Positions 43,238-52,218 of a stretch of DNA of 64,000 nt are shown piece by piece. The notes below the pieces were generated by a model. The model was not told where the DNA came from, made no database searches, and saw only the letters and a program-made list of their open reading frames with translations. The number at the start of each line of letters is the position of its first letter. Position 1 is the stretch's first letter. Made by a program: the position numbers and the translations under genes. The stretch is from assembly GCF_027111275.1 (NCBI RefSeq), contig NZ_CP114286.1, forward strand, positions 1,116,001 through 1,180,000, in the 5' to 3' direction. This stretch comes from Flavobacterium luteolum. Its GTDB lineage: Bacteria; Bacteroidota; Bacteroidia; Flavobacteriales; Flavobacteriaceae.

Positions 43238-43755
43238 TTCGTCATACCGAAACCGTCTGCGAAAAAGGAATCTGTTATGGACAATCGGACGTTGATATTG
43301 CTGTTCCTTTTAATGAAATCTTTGACAGAATTATTTCTGAACTTCCTTCTGAGGCAATTATTTTTTCGAGTCCACTAAAGCGTTGCGTTACATTAGCAAA
43401 ACATATTCAAGAAAATATCAAAACCATTTCGTATCAGGAAGACGAACGTTTAAAAGAAATGAATTTTGGCGATTGGGAATTGAAAAGCTGGAACGAAATT
43501 CCGTCTGAAGAACTTAATCCTTGGATGGAAGATTTTGTGAATATAAAAGTTTCAAACGGAGAATCCTTTGTTCAATTACACGAAAGAGTTGGTAATTTTT
43601 TATCCGATAAAATTTCAAAAATAAACCAGCCAATTGTAATTGTTGCTCATGCCGGAATCATCAGAAGCATTTTATGTCATCAAAGTTCATTACCCTTAAA
43701 AGACGCTTTCAATAATAAAGTTGATTTCGGAGAAGTTATAAAAATCGATTTTTAA
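43222..43755 (+). CDS. cobC: Alpha-ribazole phosphatase
   Basis: 177 residues of the histidine phosphatase family. MEIYLVRHTETVCEKGICYGQSDVDI gives the RHT catalytic core and the CYGQSD typical of CobC; FSSPLKRCVTLA and VVAHAGIIRSIL (second catalytic His) follow. It removes the 5'-phosphate of alpha-ribazole phosphate or adenosylcobalamin phosphate, the last step of loop assembly. The ATG at 43222 lies inside the cobS end. It completes the set CobU, BluB, CobT, CobS, CobC. Confidence 0.93.
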   Translation: MEIYLVRHTETVCEKGICYGQSDVDIAVPFNEIFDRIISELPSEAIIFSSPLKRCVTLAKHIQENIKTISYQEDERLKEMNFGDWELKSWNEIPSEELNPWMEDFVNIKVSNGESFVQLHERVGNFLSDKISKINQPIVIVAHAGIIRSILCHQSSLPLKDAFNNKVDFGEVIKIDF

Positions 43756-43795
43756 TGCAAATTATTTATAATTTTTCATGAAACGTAAAACAAAT

Positions 43796-43827
43796 TTGAA
43801 TAATCAATATTTTTAACTTTATCTTTG
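43796..43827 (+). promoter_or_regulatory. Promoter of the riboswitch-btuB transcript
   Basis: TTG at 43796-43798 and TATCTTTG at 43820-43827 with a 21-base gap, just before the riboswitch. Confidence 0.8.
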
Positions 43828-43835
43828 CAGCAAAT

Positions 43836-44012
43836 TAAGGTTGTGTTTTTGATTTAAAAACACATTAAAAGGGAATCAAGTAAATTCTTGAGCTGTACCC
43901 GCAACTGTAAGCTAAGTTCAAAACGAATGCTTGCTGTTAACTACAAACCACTGTCACGCCCGGCGCGATGGGAAGGTAAACAGCAAGACGCAAGCCAGGA
44001 GACCTGCCTTTG
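43836..44012 (+). promoter_or_regulatory. Cobalamin riboswitch
   Basis: The RNA has the conserved elements in order: GGGAATC (43871), GAGCTGTACCCGCAACTGTAAGC (43892-43914), CCACTG, GGGAAGGT (43970), and the B12 box AGCCAGGAGACCTGCC (43993-44008). It would bind adenosylcobalamin and lower expression of btuB and the propeller gene when B12 is plentiful. A small hairpin ACTCT/AGAGT at 44027-44044 lies between it and the start codon and may be part of the expression platform, controlling translation. Confidence 0.95.
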
Positions 44013-44053
44013 TAACAATTTATAGAACTCTCGGGAAAAAGAGTGACGGAATT

Positions 44054-45907
44054 ATGACTTTAAAACAACTTTTTGCTTTTTGCTCTTTTATAATGTGCCA
44101 GATTATTTCGGCGCAAAGCGATTCTATTACCAGTCTTAAAGAAGTATTGGTTTCAGACAAAAATTTAAAAACCTATTCAGTTTCTCAGTCTGTTTTAAAA
44201 CTCAATGATTCTGTAATCAATAAAAACGAAGCTCTTCTAACCGATTTATTAAATTTTAATTCGACTTTATATTTTAAAGAATATGGACGCGGAATGCTTT
44301 CTACTGTTTCTTTCAGAGGAACAACTTCTTCGCAAACAGCAGTAATTTGGAACGGGATAAATATCAATTCTCAAATGAATGGAAGCACCGATTTTAATAC
44401 AATTTCTGGTTCCGATTATAATTCAATAAGCGTTAAAGCAGGTGGTGGAAGCGTTATTTACGGAAGCGGGGCTGTTGGAGGTACTGTACATTTAAATAAC
44501 GATTTGTTATTTTTTAATCGATTTGAGAATAACTTAAGACTAGATTACGGCAGTTTTAATACGATTGGGATTAATTATAAAACTTCTATTTCTAACAAAA
44601 AATGGAGCGCCCAAATTGGACTTTCAAAAAATAGCTCGACAAACGATTATAAATATTTAAATCGATATACTTGGAGAGGCGACCAAAGATGGAATCAGAA
44701 TGGACAATATGACATCATTACCCTGAGTGCTAATGCTGGATATAAATTCAACCAAAATCATATTTTAAAGCTTTACAGCCAAAGTTCAAACACCGACCGT
44801 AATACTTCGTTAGTAGTAGAATCTGAAACCAAAAGCAAATACATAAATGGATTTAACCGAAACTTATTGGAATACGATGGAAGTTTCGGAAAACTTAAAA
44901 CCAATTTCAAAACCGCTTACATTTTTGAAAACTATCAATATTTTGCTGATAACTCTTTAAAAAATTATAGTTACGGAAAGACTGAAAATTTAATTACGAA
45001 GTTAGATGTCGATTATCATTTATTTAAAGCAACTCATATAAACGGAATTGTCGATTACAGTAGAACAAATGGCTACGGAACCAGTTTTGGAAACCATATT
45101 CGCGAAATAAGTTCTGCTGCTTTGCTAATTAGACAAGATTTTGGCACTAATTGGAAAAACGAATTAGGCGTTAGAAAAGAATTTACCAATAATTACAAAT
45201 CGCCCGTTTTATTCAATTTAGGATCTTCTTATAAATTTAACGATTGGTACAATCTAAAACTGAATGTCTCTAGAAACTTTAGAATTCCAACTTACAACGA
45301 TTTATATTGGGACGAAGGAGGAAATCCGAACTTAAAACCTGAAAGCTCATATCAAGGAGAAATTGGCAATGTCTTTACATTCAAAAATCTGACTTGGACG
45401 CAGAATTTTTATTACATGAAAATTACTGATATGCTGCAATGGGTTCCAGGAGCAAATGGTATTTGGACTCCACAAAATCAAGACAAAGTAAATAGTTATG
45501 GTACAGAAACTGTTTTAGGTTGGAAAAAAAGTTTTGGCAAAAACAATTTTGCTTTAAATGCCACTTATGCCTATACAATCTCACAAGACGAAAAAACGAA
45601 AAATCAAATCTTTTTCGTTCCATTTAATAAGGCAACAGGAGCATTTTCGTATTCTCGAAATAAAATAAGTGCTTATTATCAAATTCTTTATAATGGCTTT
45701 GTCTATACGAGAGCCGATAATAATCCAGACGAAATTATTAATGATTATACGATTTCAAATATCGGAATCGATTATGATCTTAAATTTTTAGATTCTTTCA
45801 AAGTAGGTTTTCAGGTCTTAAACCTTTTTAATAAAGACTACGAAAGTCTAGAAAACAGACCAATGCCTGGTCGCAATTTCAATATGTATTTAACCTTAAA
45901 ATTTTAA
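44054..45907 (+). CDS. btuB: TonB-dependent cobalamin receptor (BtuB)
   Basis: 617 residues from ATG 44054 (an in-frame open region upstream covers the riboswitch and is not translated). Signal peptide MTLKQLFAFCSFIMCQIISAQ, plug domain with SLKEVLVSDKNL, LLNFNSTLYFKEYGRGMLSTVSFRGTTSSQTAVIWNGININSQ, and GGGSVIYGSGAVGGTVHL, then a 22-strand type barrel ending in the C-terminal Phe (LTLKF). It takes up cobamides through the outer membrane with TonB energy. The B12 riboswitch upstream and the propeller lipoprotein 3 bases downstream make the substrate assignment firm. Confidence 0.95.
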   Translation: MTLKQLFAFCSFIMCQIISAQSDSITSLKEVLVSDKNLKTYSVSQSVLKLNDSVINKNEALLTDLLNFNSTLYFKEYGRGMLSTVSFRGTTSSQTAVIWNGININSQMNGSTDFNTISGSDYNSISVKAGGGSVIYGSGAVGGTVHLNNDLLFFNRFENNLRLDYGSFNTIGINYKTSISNKKWSAQIGLSKNSSTNDYKYLNRYTWRGDQRWNQNGQYDIITLSANAGYKFNQNHILKLYSQSSNTDRNTSLVVESETKSKYINGFNRNLLEYDGSFGKLKTNFKTAYIFENYQYFADNSLKNYSYGKTENLITKLDVDYHLFKATHINGIVDYSRTNGYGTSFGNHIREISSAALLIRQDFGTNWKNELGVRKEFTNNYKSPVLFNLGSSYKFNDWYNLKLNVSRNFRIPTYNDLYWDEGGNPNLKPESSYQGEIGNVFTFKNLTWTQNFYYMKITDMLQWVPGANGIWTPQNQDKVNSYGTETVLGWKKSFGKNNFALNATYAYTISQDEKTKNQIFFVPFNKATGAFSYSRNKISAYYQILYNGFVYTRADNNPDEIINDYTISNIGIDYDLKFLDSFKVGFQVLNLFNKDYESLENRPMPGRNFNMYLTLKF

Positions 45908-45910
45908 TAT

Positions 45911-46939
45911 ATGAAGTTTAGTAAATTACTTTTAATAGCGTTAAGCATCTCGTTATTTGCTTCTTGTTCAAGCGATGACAACGATAGTCCAAAAGGTGCT
46001 TACGACAATGGTTTTTTTATTTTAAATGAAGGAAGCACAGATGCTGGAACGGTATCATTTTCTAGCGATGATTTCAGCATTTTTACTAAAGACGTTTATA
46101 AAGCAGAAAATGGATCTGATGTACTTGGGAAATTTGCTCAAAACATCTTTTTCAGCGGAGACAGAGCGTATATAATTGCTGGCGGATCTAATGTAATAAA
46201 CATCGTAAACCGTTATACTTTTAAGCTAATCGCTAAAGTTGACAGCGGATTGGCTAATCCAAGATATGGTGTTGTAAAAGATGGCAAAGCTTATGTAACA
46301 AATGCAAACTCATATGATTCTGTTACAGATGATTATATTGCTATTATTAATTTAGCAACAAATCTTGTTGAATCTAAAATTAACCTAAATACAACTGGAA
46401 ATAGAATTGTTGAAGAAAGCGGAAAATTATACATTACAGATCCTATCGGTAGTGACAAGCTTTCAATTTACAATATCAACACAAAAGCTTTAGAAGCTCC
46501 AATAACAATTGGCTCTGGTTCAGATTCTATTGAAGAAGAAAATGGAACTCTTTATATCTTACGTCCTTCTTTTACACAAAGCAGCGAAATTATAAAAGTT
46601 AAAATCTCTGACAAATCAGTTTCTAAAATTGAAATTCCAGAATCTCAAGGAGTTGCCGGATATTTAGACATCGAAAACAACCAAGTTTATTATACAGTAG
46701 GAAACTCAGTATACTCAATTAACACGGCTGCAACAACAGCTTCTGCTAGCCCACTCTTCACGGCTACTTCAGATATTGGATACCTTTACGGATTTGCAGT
46801 TAAAGGCAACCGCGTTTTCCTTTCAGATGGAGGAAACTTTAAAACAGACAGCAAAGCCTATATTTATAACTTCAGCGGAAGTTTATTAAAAGAATTAACT
46901 GTTGGTGTTGGTCCAAACGGATTCTACTTTAACGATTAA
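45911..46939 (+). CDS. BtuG-like beta-propeller lipoprotein (DUF5074/YncE type)
   Basis: 342 residues with lipoprotein signal MKFSKLLLIALSISLFASCSS and repeating beta-propeller blades of the YncE/DUF5074 type: GGSNVINIVNRYTFKLIAKV, KDGKAYVTNANS, IVEESGKLYITDP and so on. In Bacteroides the BtuG lipoprotein, a seven-bladed propeller next to BtuB, captures B12 with very high affinity and passes it to BtuB. This gene begins 3 bases after the btuB stop and lies under the same riboswitch, so the same role is likely. No sequence comparison was possible here. A terminator follows at 46977. Confidence 0.85.
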   Translation: MKFSKLLLIALSISLFASCSSDDNDSPKGAYDNGFFILNEGSTDAGTVSFSSDDFSIFTKDVYKAENGSDVLGKFAQNIFFSGDRAYIIAGGSNVINIVNRYTFKLIAKVDSGLANPRYGVVKDGKAYVTNANSYDSVTDDYIAIINLATNLVESKINLNTTGNRIVEESGKLYITDPIGSDKLSIYNINTKALEAPITIGSGSDSIEEENGTLYILRPSFTQSSEIIKVKISDKSVSKIEIPESQGVAGYLDIENNQVYYTVGNSVYSINTAATTASASPLFTATSDIGYLYGFAVKGNRVFLSDGGNFKTDSKAYIYNFSGSLLKELTVGVGPNGFYFND

Positions 46940-46976
46940 TTTTAACCTTTAGAATTAGTTTTTGTTTTTTTTATGG

Positions 46977-47004
46977 AAAAGGCTTTCATTTCTGAAAGCC
47001 TTTT
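46977..47004. terminator. Bidirectional terminator after the btuB unit
   Basis: AAAAGGCTTTCA (46977-46988) and TGAAAGCCTTTT (46993-47004) form a 12-bp stem with a TTTC loop. It serves both the propeller gene and the convergent S41 peptidase gene. Confidence 0.85.
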
Positions 47005-47018
47005 CTATTTATTGTATT

Positions 47019-48479
47019 TTAGTTTTTTAATGGATTTTGAATGTACATTCCGTGTCTTAATCCGTTAATGATTTTTGAATCTGTCAAATAAGGGGTATTC
47101 GGCTCAGAATTATCATTAAGAGTTCTTTTGGCTGTAGATCCTGTGATTTTAGAAATAGCCAGATTAAGCAAAGGCTCAGACGTTTCTCCTAAAACACCAA
47201 AAGTATCCAAATATTCTCTTTGCGCATAAGTAGGCTGTAAACCTTGCTGGTAATCACCAAAACCTGCAGAATTTGAGATTTTAAAAACTAGAGGTTGCAT
47301 CGCATATTTATGATTTGGATTAATTCCTTTTTTAGAAAACAAAGTTTCTGAATCGTAAATGGTATAAGAGCCAACGTTTTTACCTATAGTAGTTTCTCCA
47401 ATCTGAACTACATTAATATAAGGCTTTAAGCCATTTATAACCAATTCGCTGGCAGATGCTGTACTCGCAGTAGCAATAATATAAACTGTATTTAAATTTA
47501 AACTGTTTAATGCTGTCCCGTCAATATTATTTACAAATCTATAATTCAAGCTTTCTAAATCGTCAGCAGTCATATCTTTCATCCACTTAGTATTAAATTG
47601 CGTTTTTGCAAAAACCTGAGTATCAAATTGTCCTGTGATCATACTAGAAAGTCTTATAGCAGAAGGCACCGATCCTCCTCCATTATATCGAAGATCTAAA
47701 ATCAAATCTGTAACTCCTTGTGATTTTAATTCTCCAAAGGCCTGATTTAATCTACTGTCATAACTTGAATAAAAACCATTATACATCAAATAACCAATTT
47801 TATGGCTTCCAGAAGTAATCACTTTATTAATGAAAATAGGATTTTCTTCTAAAACAGTTTTAGTTAAGGCAACCGATTTTCCGTTTAGAACATAACTCGT
47901 TCCATTATAATCTGCCAAATCTAAAGTATAACTATCTTGATTTAATAATAGCTGCTGATAATTAGAAACAGTAAGTTTTGTCCCGTTTACACTAGTAAAC
48001 AAATCGCCACGTTTAATTGCTTTAGTAGCGGCATCAGAATTTGGAATAATGTATCGCACAAAACCCACCACATCATTTGATGTCGAAGATACTCGGCTTA
48101 ACCTAAAATCGACACCGTTATTCTTAGTAACACCACTTAACTCCTGTTCTAGAACAGTATAATCTTCAACAATCCAGCTAAAACGATCAATAGCATCTCC
48201 GTTAGGATATTTACTAACTGGTCTGTTTAATAAATCTTCAAATAAATCTTCGGGATGAGAATATCCTCTTAAAAACTGATTAAAATCTGGTTGTAAATTA
48301 CGGCCATCAGCTAGATTTGGAACATCTTGTTGCCATAAGTAAACTTCATTTAATCCTCTCCATATAAAATTATTAATCTGCAGGTCAGCTGGAGCAGCTA
48401 CATCATCCTGATCTTCACAAGACTGTAAAGAAAAAGCGAATAAAAAGAGAAAAAGAACACCCTTTAAAGTTGTTTTCAT
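47019..48479 (-). CDS. S41-family peptidase lipoprotein
   Basis: 486 residues with lipoprotein signal (FLFLFAFSLQSCEDQ). Order: N-terminal helical part (INNFIWRGLNEVYLWQQDVPNL), a PDZ-like segment (IPNSDAATKAIKRGDLFTSVNGTKL), then the S41 core LILDLRYNGGGSVPSAIRLSS and IATASTASASELVINGLKPY with the catalytic Ser, then GKNVGSYTIYDS. Processing-protease-like enzymes of this type are common at the Bacteroidota cell surface. Its target is unknown. Divergent from the sigma factor gene. Confidence 0.92.
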   Translation of the reverse strand: MKTTLKGVLFLFLFAFSLQSCEDQDDVAAPADLQINNFIWRGLNEVYLWQQDVPNLADGRNLQPDFNQFLRGYSHPEDLFEDLLNRPVSKYPNGDAIDRFSWIVEDYTVLEQELSGVTKNNGVDFRLSRVSSTSNDVVGFVRYIIPNSDAATKAIKRGDLFTSVNGTKLTVSNYQQLLLNQDSYTLDLADYNGTSYVLNGKSVALTKTVLEENPIFINKVITSGSHKIGYLMYNGFYSSYDSRLNQAFGELKSQGVTDLILDLRYNGGGSVPSAIRLSSMITGQFDTQVFAKTQFNTKWMKDMTADDLESLNYRFVNNIDGTALNSLNLNTVYIIATASTASASELVINGLKPYINVVQIGETTIGKNVGSYTIYDSETLFSKKGINPNHKYAMQPLVFKISNSAGFGDYQQGLQPTYAQREYLDTFGVLGETSEPLLNLAISKITGSTAKRTLNDNSEPNTPYLTDSKIINGLRHGMYIQNPLKN

Positions 48480-48640
48480 ATCGTTTAAGTATCTTAGTAG
48501 TATAACTGTAAAAATAGCATCTTTACTTTTAGCTTCGTTAAAAAGCAGTTTTTTTTACATAAAAAAATTTAGTTTTTCTTGTAACAAACATAATTGTACC
48601 TCGTCTTGAATATATAAGCTAACGATTAACCATCAGATTA

Positions 48641-49150
48641 ATGAACCAAGTTGTATTTATAGAATTAATAAATCCTTTTAAAGACAAAGTTTTTCGTCTG
48701 GCAAAAAGATTGCTTACAAGTACTGAAGAAGCAGAGGATGCAACTCAGGAAGTAATGGTAAAATTATGGAACAAAAAAGACAATCTAGAAAGTTACAATA
48801 GTGTTGAAGCATTGGCAATGACTATGACTAAAAACTATTGTCTCGACCAGTTAAAATCTAAAAGAGCTAGCAATCTACAGATTGTCCATAATAATTTTAC
48901 GGATCGGCAGCCACAATTGGACAAAAAATTAGAGGATCAAGATAGTTTAGAATGGGTCGAAAAAATTATAAACGAGATGCCCGAACAAATGCAGCTTTTA
49001 ATTCAGCTTCGGGATGTTGAACAATATGAATTTGAAGAAATAGCCAAAATCGTAAATATGAACGAAACCGCAATACGCGTGGCACTTTCGAGAGCGAGAA
49101 AAAAAATTAGAGAATCAATGACAAATACACACCTTTATGGAACTAAATAA
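48641..49150 (+). CDS. ECF-type RNA polymerase sigma factor
   Basis: 169 residues. Region 2: NPFKDKVFRLAKRLLTSTEEAEDATQEVMVKLWNKKDNL; region 4: EWVEKIINEMPEQMQLLIQLRDVEQYEFEEIAKIVNMNETAIRVALSRARKKIRE. The last 14 bases overlap the next gene, whose product has a membrane helix and is the likely anti-sigma factor. It heads a four-gene unit with two DUF4252 proteins. Confidence 0.94.
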   Translation: MNQVVFIELINPFKDKVFRLAKRLLTSTEEAEDATQEVMVKLWNKKDNLESYNSVEALAMTMTKNYCLDQLKSKRASNLQIVHNNFTDRQPQLDKKLEDQDSLEWVEKIINEMPEQMQLLIQLRDVEQYEFEEIAKIVNMNETAIRVALSRARKKIRESMTNTHLYGTK

Positions 49151-49598
49151 AATAGAAGATATATTAGAAAAATACTTTCAGGGAGAAACTTCTATTGCCG
49201 AAGAAAATCAATTAAAAGAATATTTTTCTTCACCAAATGTTGCGCAGCATTTGGAGCAGTACAAACCTATGTTTGGCTATTTCTCTCAAGCAAAAGAACA
49301 GAAATCGACGTATGAGATTCCACTACAATCTAAAAAACGCAACGTAGCGTGGTTATCGATTGCGGCTTCTACTGTTGTTTTGCTGGGCATCGGAACCTAT
49401 TTTTTTGTTAGCGAAAAAAATGACACTACTGCAGTAGCTTCGCAAACAGAATTAGGAACTTACGATGATCCCGAAGAAGCCTTAAAAGCAACTCAAAAGG
49501 CTTTGGCTTTATTATCAAACAATGTTAATGTAGGTATTGAAAGTGTACAGTACATTAAAGAATACGAACAATCAAAAAACAAAATCTTTAAACAGTAA
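49137..49598 (+). CDS. Putative membrane anti-sigma factor
   Basis: 153 residues. The first about 60 are polar (NKIEDILEKYFQGETSIAEENQLKEYFSSPNVAQHLEQYKPMFGYF), a pattern found in zinc-free anti-sigma-like cytoplasmic domains of Bacteroidota. One transmembrane helix (RNVAWLSIAASTVVLLGIGTYFFV, about 70-93) follows, then a short periplasmic end. The overlap with the sigma gene and the topology support its role, but there is no family signature I can name. Confidence 0.75.
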   Translation: MELNKIEDILEKYFQGETSIAEENQLKEYFSSPNVAQHLEQYKPMFGYFSQAKEQKSTYEIPLQSKKRNVAWLSIAASTVVLLGIGTYFFVSEKNDTTAVASQTELGTYDDPEEALKATQKALALLSNNVNVGIESVQYIKEYEQSKNKIFKQ

Positions 49599-49616
49599 TT
49601 AAACAAAAAAATAATC

Positions 49617-50144
49617 ATGAGAAATTTCATTATAACTTTAGTCTTCGCATTCGTTTCTACCACTTTTTATGCACAAGGTGCTTTTGACAAATTTGACGGT
49701 CAAGACGATGTAACTTCTGTAATTGTAAACAAAAAAATGTTCGATTTAATGAGCAAAGTAAAATCTGACCCGTCTGATAAAGAGACACAGCAATATATTG
49801 CTTTAATTAAAAAACTGGATTATTTAAAAGTGTTTACCACTAAAAATCCAAAAATCGAAGCCGATATGAAAGCTACTGCCGACAAATATGTAAAAACAGC
49901 CGGTCTAGAAGAATTAATGCGAGTAAATGACAGCGGAAAAAACGTTCGAATTATGGTAAAATCTGGTGCTACTGATACACAGATAAAAGAACTTTTAATG
50001 TATGTTGATGGTGCCAAAAATGACGAAACTGTTTTATTATCTTTAACTGGTAATTTTGATCTAAACGAAATCTCAGTATTAACAGATAAGATGCAGCTTC
50101 CTGGAGGAACAGACTTAAAAAAAGCTTCAAAAGGCAAAAAATAA
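49617..50144 (+). CDS. DUF4252 protein
   Basis: 175 residues with signal peptide (MRNFIITLVFAFVSTTFYAQG) and the DUF4252 pattern: VTSVIVNKKMFDLMSKVKSD, YIALIKKLDYLKVFTTKNPKIEADMKATADKYV and ETVLLSLTGNFDLNEISVLTDK. DUF4252 proteins are Bacteroidota secreted or lipoproteins with unknown role, often linked to ECF sigma units. It lies 18 bases after the anti-sigma gene and 1 base before a second DUF4252 gene. Confidence 0.87.
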   Translation: MRNFIITLVFAFVSTTFYAQGAFDKFDGQDDVTSVIVNKKMFDLMSKVKSDPSDKETQQYIALIKKLDYLKVFTTKNPKIEADMKATADKYVKTAGLEELMRVNDSGKNVRIMVKSGATDTQIKELLMYVDGAKNDETVLLSLTGNFDLNEISVLTDKMQLPGGTDLKKASKGKK

Positions 50145-50145
50145 A

Positions 50146-50685
50146 ATGAGAACAAATATCTTCATCATAGCACTTACAGCTCTACTAACTTTAGGGAGCT
50201 GTAATTCTGAACCTTCACTTCAAAAATATTTTGTCGAAAATTCAGAGAAAAAAGATTTCATTTCATTAGATGTTTCACCAACTATTCTAAATGTTGATAA
50301 AACAAAATTATCTGCAGAACAAAGCGAGGCTTTAAATTCGTTTGACAAAATGAATATTTTAGCTTTTAAAGCGGATCAAAATAATCAGGCAGAGTTTGAA
50401 ACAGAAAGAAACAAAGTAAAAGCCATATTAAAAGATCCGAAATATCAAGAATTGATGAAGATTGGATCTGGAAAAGACGGTGCCTCTGTAAGCTATGTTG
50501 GAAGTGATGACAATATAAAAGAGTTTGTCATTTTTGCCAACAGAAAAGAAAATGGTTTTGCAGTAGTTCGTGTGTTAGGCGAAGATATGAACCCAAATAA
50601 CATTATGACTTTAATGTCTGTTTTACAGAAATCTAAAATAGACATGGAACAGTTAAAACCTTTAGAACAATTGCTGAAAAAATAA
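50146..50685 (+). CDS. DUF4252 lipoprotein
   Basis: 179 residues with lipoprotein signal (IFIIALTALLTLGSCNSE) and the same DUF4252 domain as the previous gene: FISLDVSPTILNVDKTKLSAEQSEALNSFDKMNILAFKADQNN and KEFVIFANRKENGFAVVRVLGEDMNPNNIM. The tandem pair, one secreted and one lipidated, probably arose by duplication. A terminator at 50709 ends the unit. Confidence 0.87.
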   Translation: MRTNIFIIALTALLTLGSCNSEPSLQKYFVENSEKKDFISLDVSPTILNVDKTKLSAEQSEALNSFDKMNILAFKADQNNQAEFETERNKVKAILKDPKYQELMKIGSGKDGASVSYVGSDDNIKEFVIFANRKENGFAVVRVLGEDMNPNNIMTLMSVLQKSKIDMEQLKPLEQLLKK

Positions 50686-50708
50686 AAACTTCTTACTTTT
50701 TACAACTT

Positions 50709-50735
50709 AAAAAGCTCCATTAACTGGAGCTTTTT
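50709..50735. terminator. Bidirectional terminator after the DUF4252 unit
   Basis: AAAAAGCTCCA and TGGAGCTTTTT form an 11-bp stem around TTAAC, between convergent genes. Confidence 0.85.
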
Positions 50736-50750
50736 ATATTTTTTTTACTA

Positions 50751-51971
50751 TTAAAATACTATAGGACCTTTAGGAGAGGTAGCATACACTGGATTGTTAT
50801 AGACATAACCAAGACTAAGAGTTAAACTAGATGGATATTCGCTATCCACAATTTTTGTATATAAATAATAATTATTAAACGGAGGATTTCTATTGCTTAA
50901 CTTATACCCATAAAGTTTTGTAGTTCCAAGTTGTTGCGTCGGATATAAATACCCTAAAATTATATCATTAACGGATAAACGTGTAGTACTCAATCTATGA
51001 TCGTTTACTGAAAGTACATTAATTGATCTATACAATGGCACAGTTCCTGCAACTTGTGTTGTATATAAATAGCCTACATCTCCGTCAAAAACATATCCAT
51101 CTTTACCTGGAATTATTTCACAAGGATTTATTGAATAAAAATAATACTCATTTTTTTTATATCTATATATTTTTTTTGTTCCAACTTCAACAGGATATAG
51201 TGTACTAATAGCAACGTTATCATAATATGAAAAACCTCTCCAAGCATTATTTATTGCATTCATTACAGAAGAGGGATCTGAAACAGGCGTACATGATATC
51301 ACAGAACCATCCAATTCATTAGTATGATTAAGTCCAAAAGTGTGACCTAATTCATGTACAATTGTAAAAATCTTATTTGGAGCTTCTAAAGTATTGTAAG
51401 CAGAATTAATGTATATATTAGATCCTGGTCGTCCCGTACTAGTTGAAGAAAAAGCTTCGGCAATTGTTCCATTACGGCCTTTATTAGCTGCCGTTATTTT
51501 AATATTTGCAGTCGCCAAAGTAGTGACAATAGTAATTGATATATTTGAATTTATGGCATTCCAGTTCTTTACTGCTTCCGTAATCGCAATTTGCCAATCC
51601 GTTGGCACGTCCGGATAAACATAAATTTTAATTGCCTTTGCTATTTCTGGAGATACTATATAACTTGCAACTCTTTGTTTGCTTTTACTAGTGCTTTTTC
51701 CATTAAATTCATTATAATCACTTCTAACATCTTCTAAGGAAATTAACATATCACCGTCTATTATAAATACAGTTCTCTCTGAATCGTAAACTATTTTTTT
51801 TATATTATAATGCCTACTCGTTGAAAGAAATTCACGTAAAAGATTAATTTCTTCACTATAATTTTCTACAGGCTTTTGTACCGTTTCTTTATTTTCATCT
51901 GAACTGCATTGAATAAAAAATAGTACACAAAATAAAACAAACATCAATCCAATCTGTTTGATCTTTTTCAT
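50751..51971 (-). CDS. Matrixin-like zinc metalloprotease lipoprotein with DUF5648-like repeats
   Basis: 406 residues. Lipoprotein signal (FVLFCVLFFIQCSSD), a matrixin domain with the motif HELGHTFGLNH (His206, Glu207, His210, His216) and a Met-turn-like SVMNAI, then C-terminal repeats with the pattern GYLYTTQVAGTVPLYRSIN and GYLYPTQQLGTTKLYGY, of the DUF5648 type found in secreted enzymes. The substrate is unknown, but it should degrade proteins outside the cell. The gene stands between a terminator and the yiaA-like gene on the other strand. Confidence 0.9.
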   Translation of the reverse strand: MKKIKQIGLMFVLFCVLFFIQCSSDENKETVQKPVENYSEEINLLREFLSTSRHYNIKKIVYDSERTVFIIDGDMLISLEDVRSDYNEFNGKSTSKSKQRVASYIVSPEIAKAIKIYVYPDVPTDWQIAITEAVKNWNAINSNISITIVTTLATANIKITAANKGRNGTIAEAFSSTSTGRPGSNIYINSAYNTLEAPNKIFTIVHELGHTFGLNHTNELDGSVISCTPVSDPSSVMNAINNAWRGFSYYDNVAISTLYPVEVGTKKIYRYKKNEYYFYSINPCEIIPGKDGYVFDGDVGYLYTTQVAGTVPLYRSINVLSVNDHRLSTTRLSVNDIILGYLYPTQQLGTTKLYGYKLSNRNPPFNNYYLYTKIVDSEYPSSLTLSLGYVYNNPVYATSPKGPIVF

Positions 51972-52167
51972 AATTTCTTTTTTTAAGATTAATCCTTCAA
52001 ATATAAACCAAATATTCTATAAAATACGTTTTTTCTTACTTTTTAATTATTGAATTAAAAAATTTACTTATAATTTAAACCAATCAACAAAAAATAGAAT
52101 CAAAACTTATTTTATGTTTTTACATGTATTTGAAAGGTAATACTGCATAATTTATTCGTATTTCACT

Positions 52168-52196
52168 TTGATGCGCATCAATATTACTTATATTTG
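52168..52196 (+). promoter_or_regulatory. Promoter of the YiaA-like gene
   Basis: TTG at 52168-52170 and TATATTTG at 52189-52196 with an 18-base gap, 22 bases before the start codon. Confidence 0.8.
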
Positions 52197-52218
52197 CTTC
52201 TTACCAAAATAATAAATT

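Noticed and set aside
43931..44053. An extended N-terminus of BtuB
   Set aside because: The in-frame upstream stretch lies inside the cobalamin riboswitch; the signal peptide begins at the ATG at 44054.
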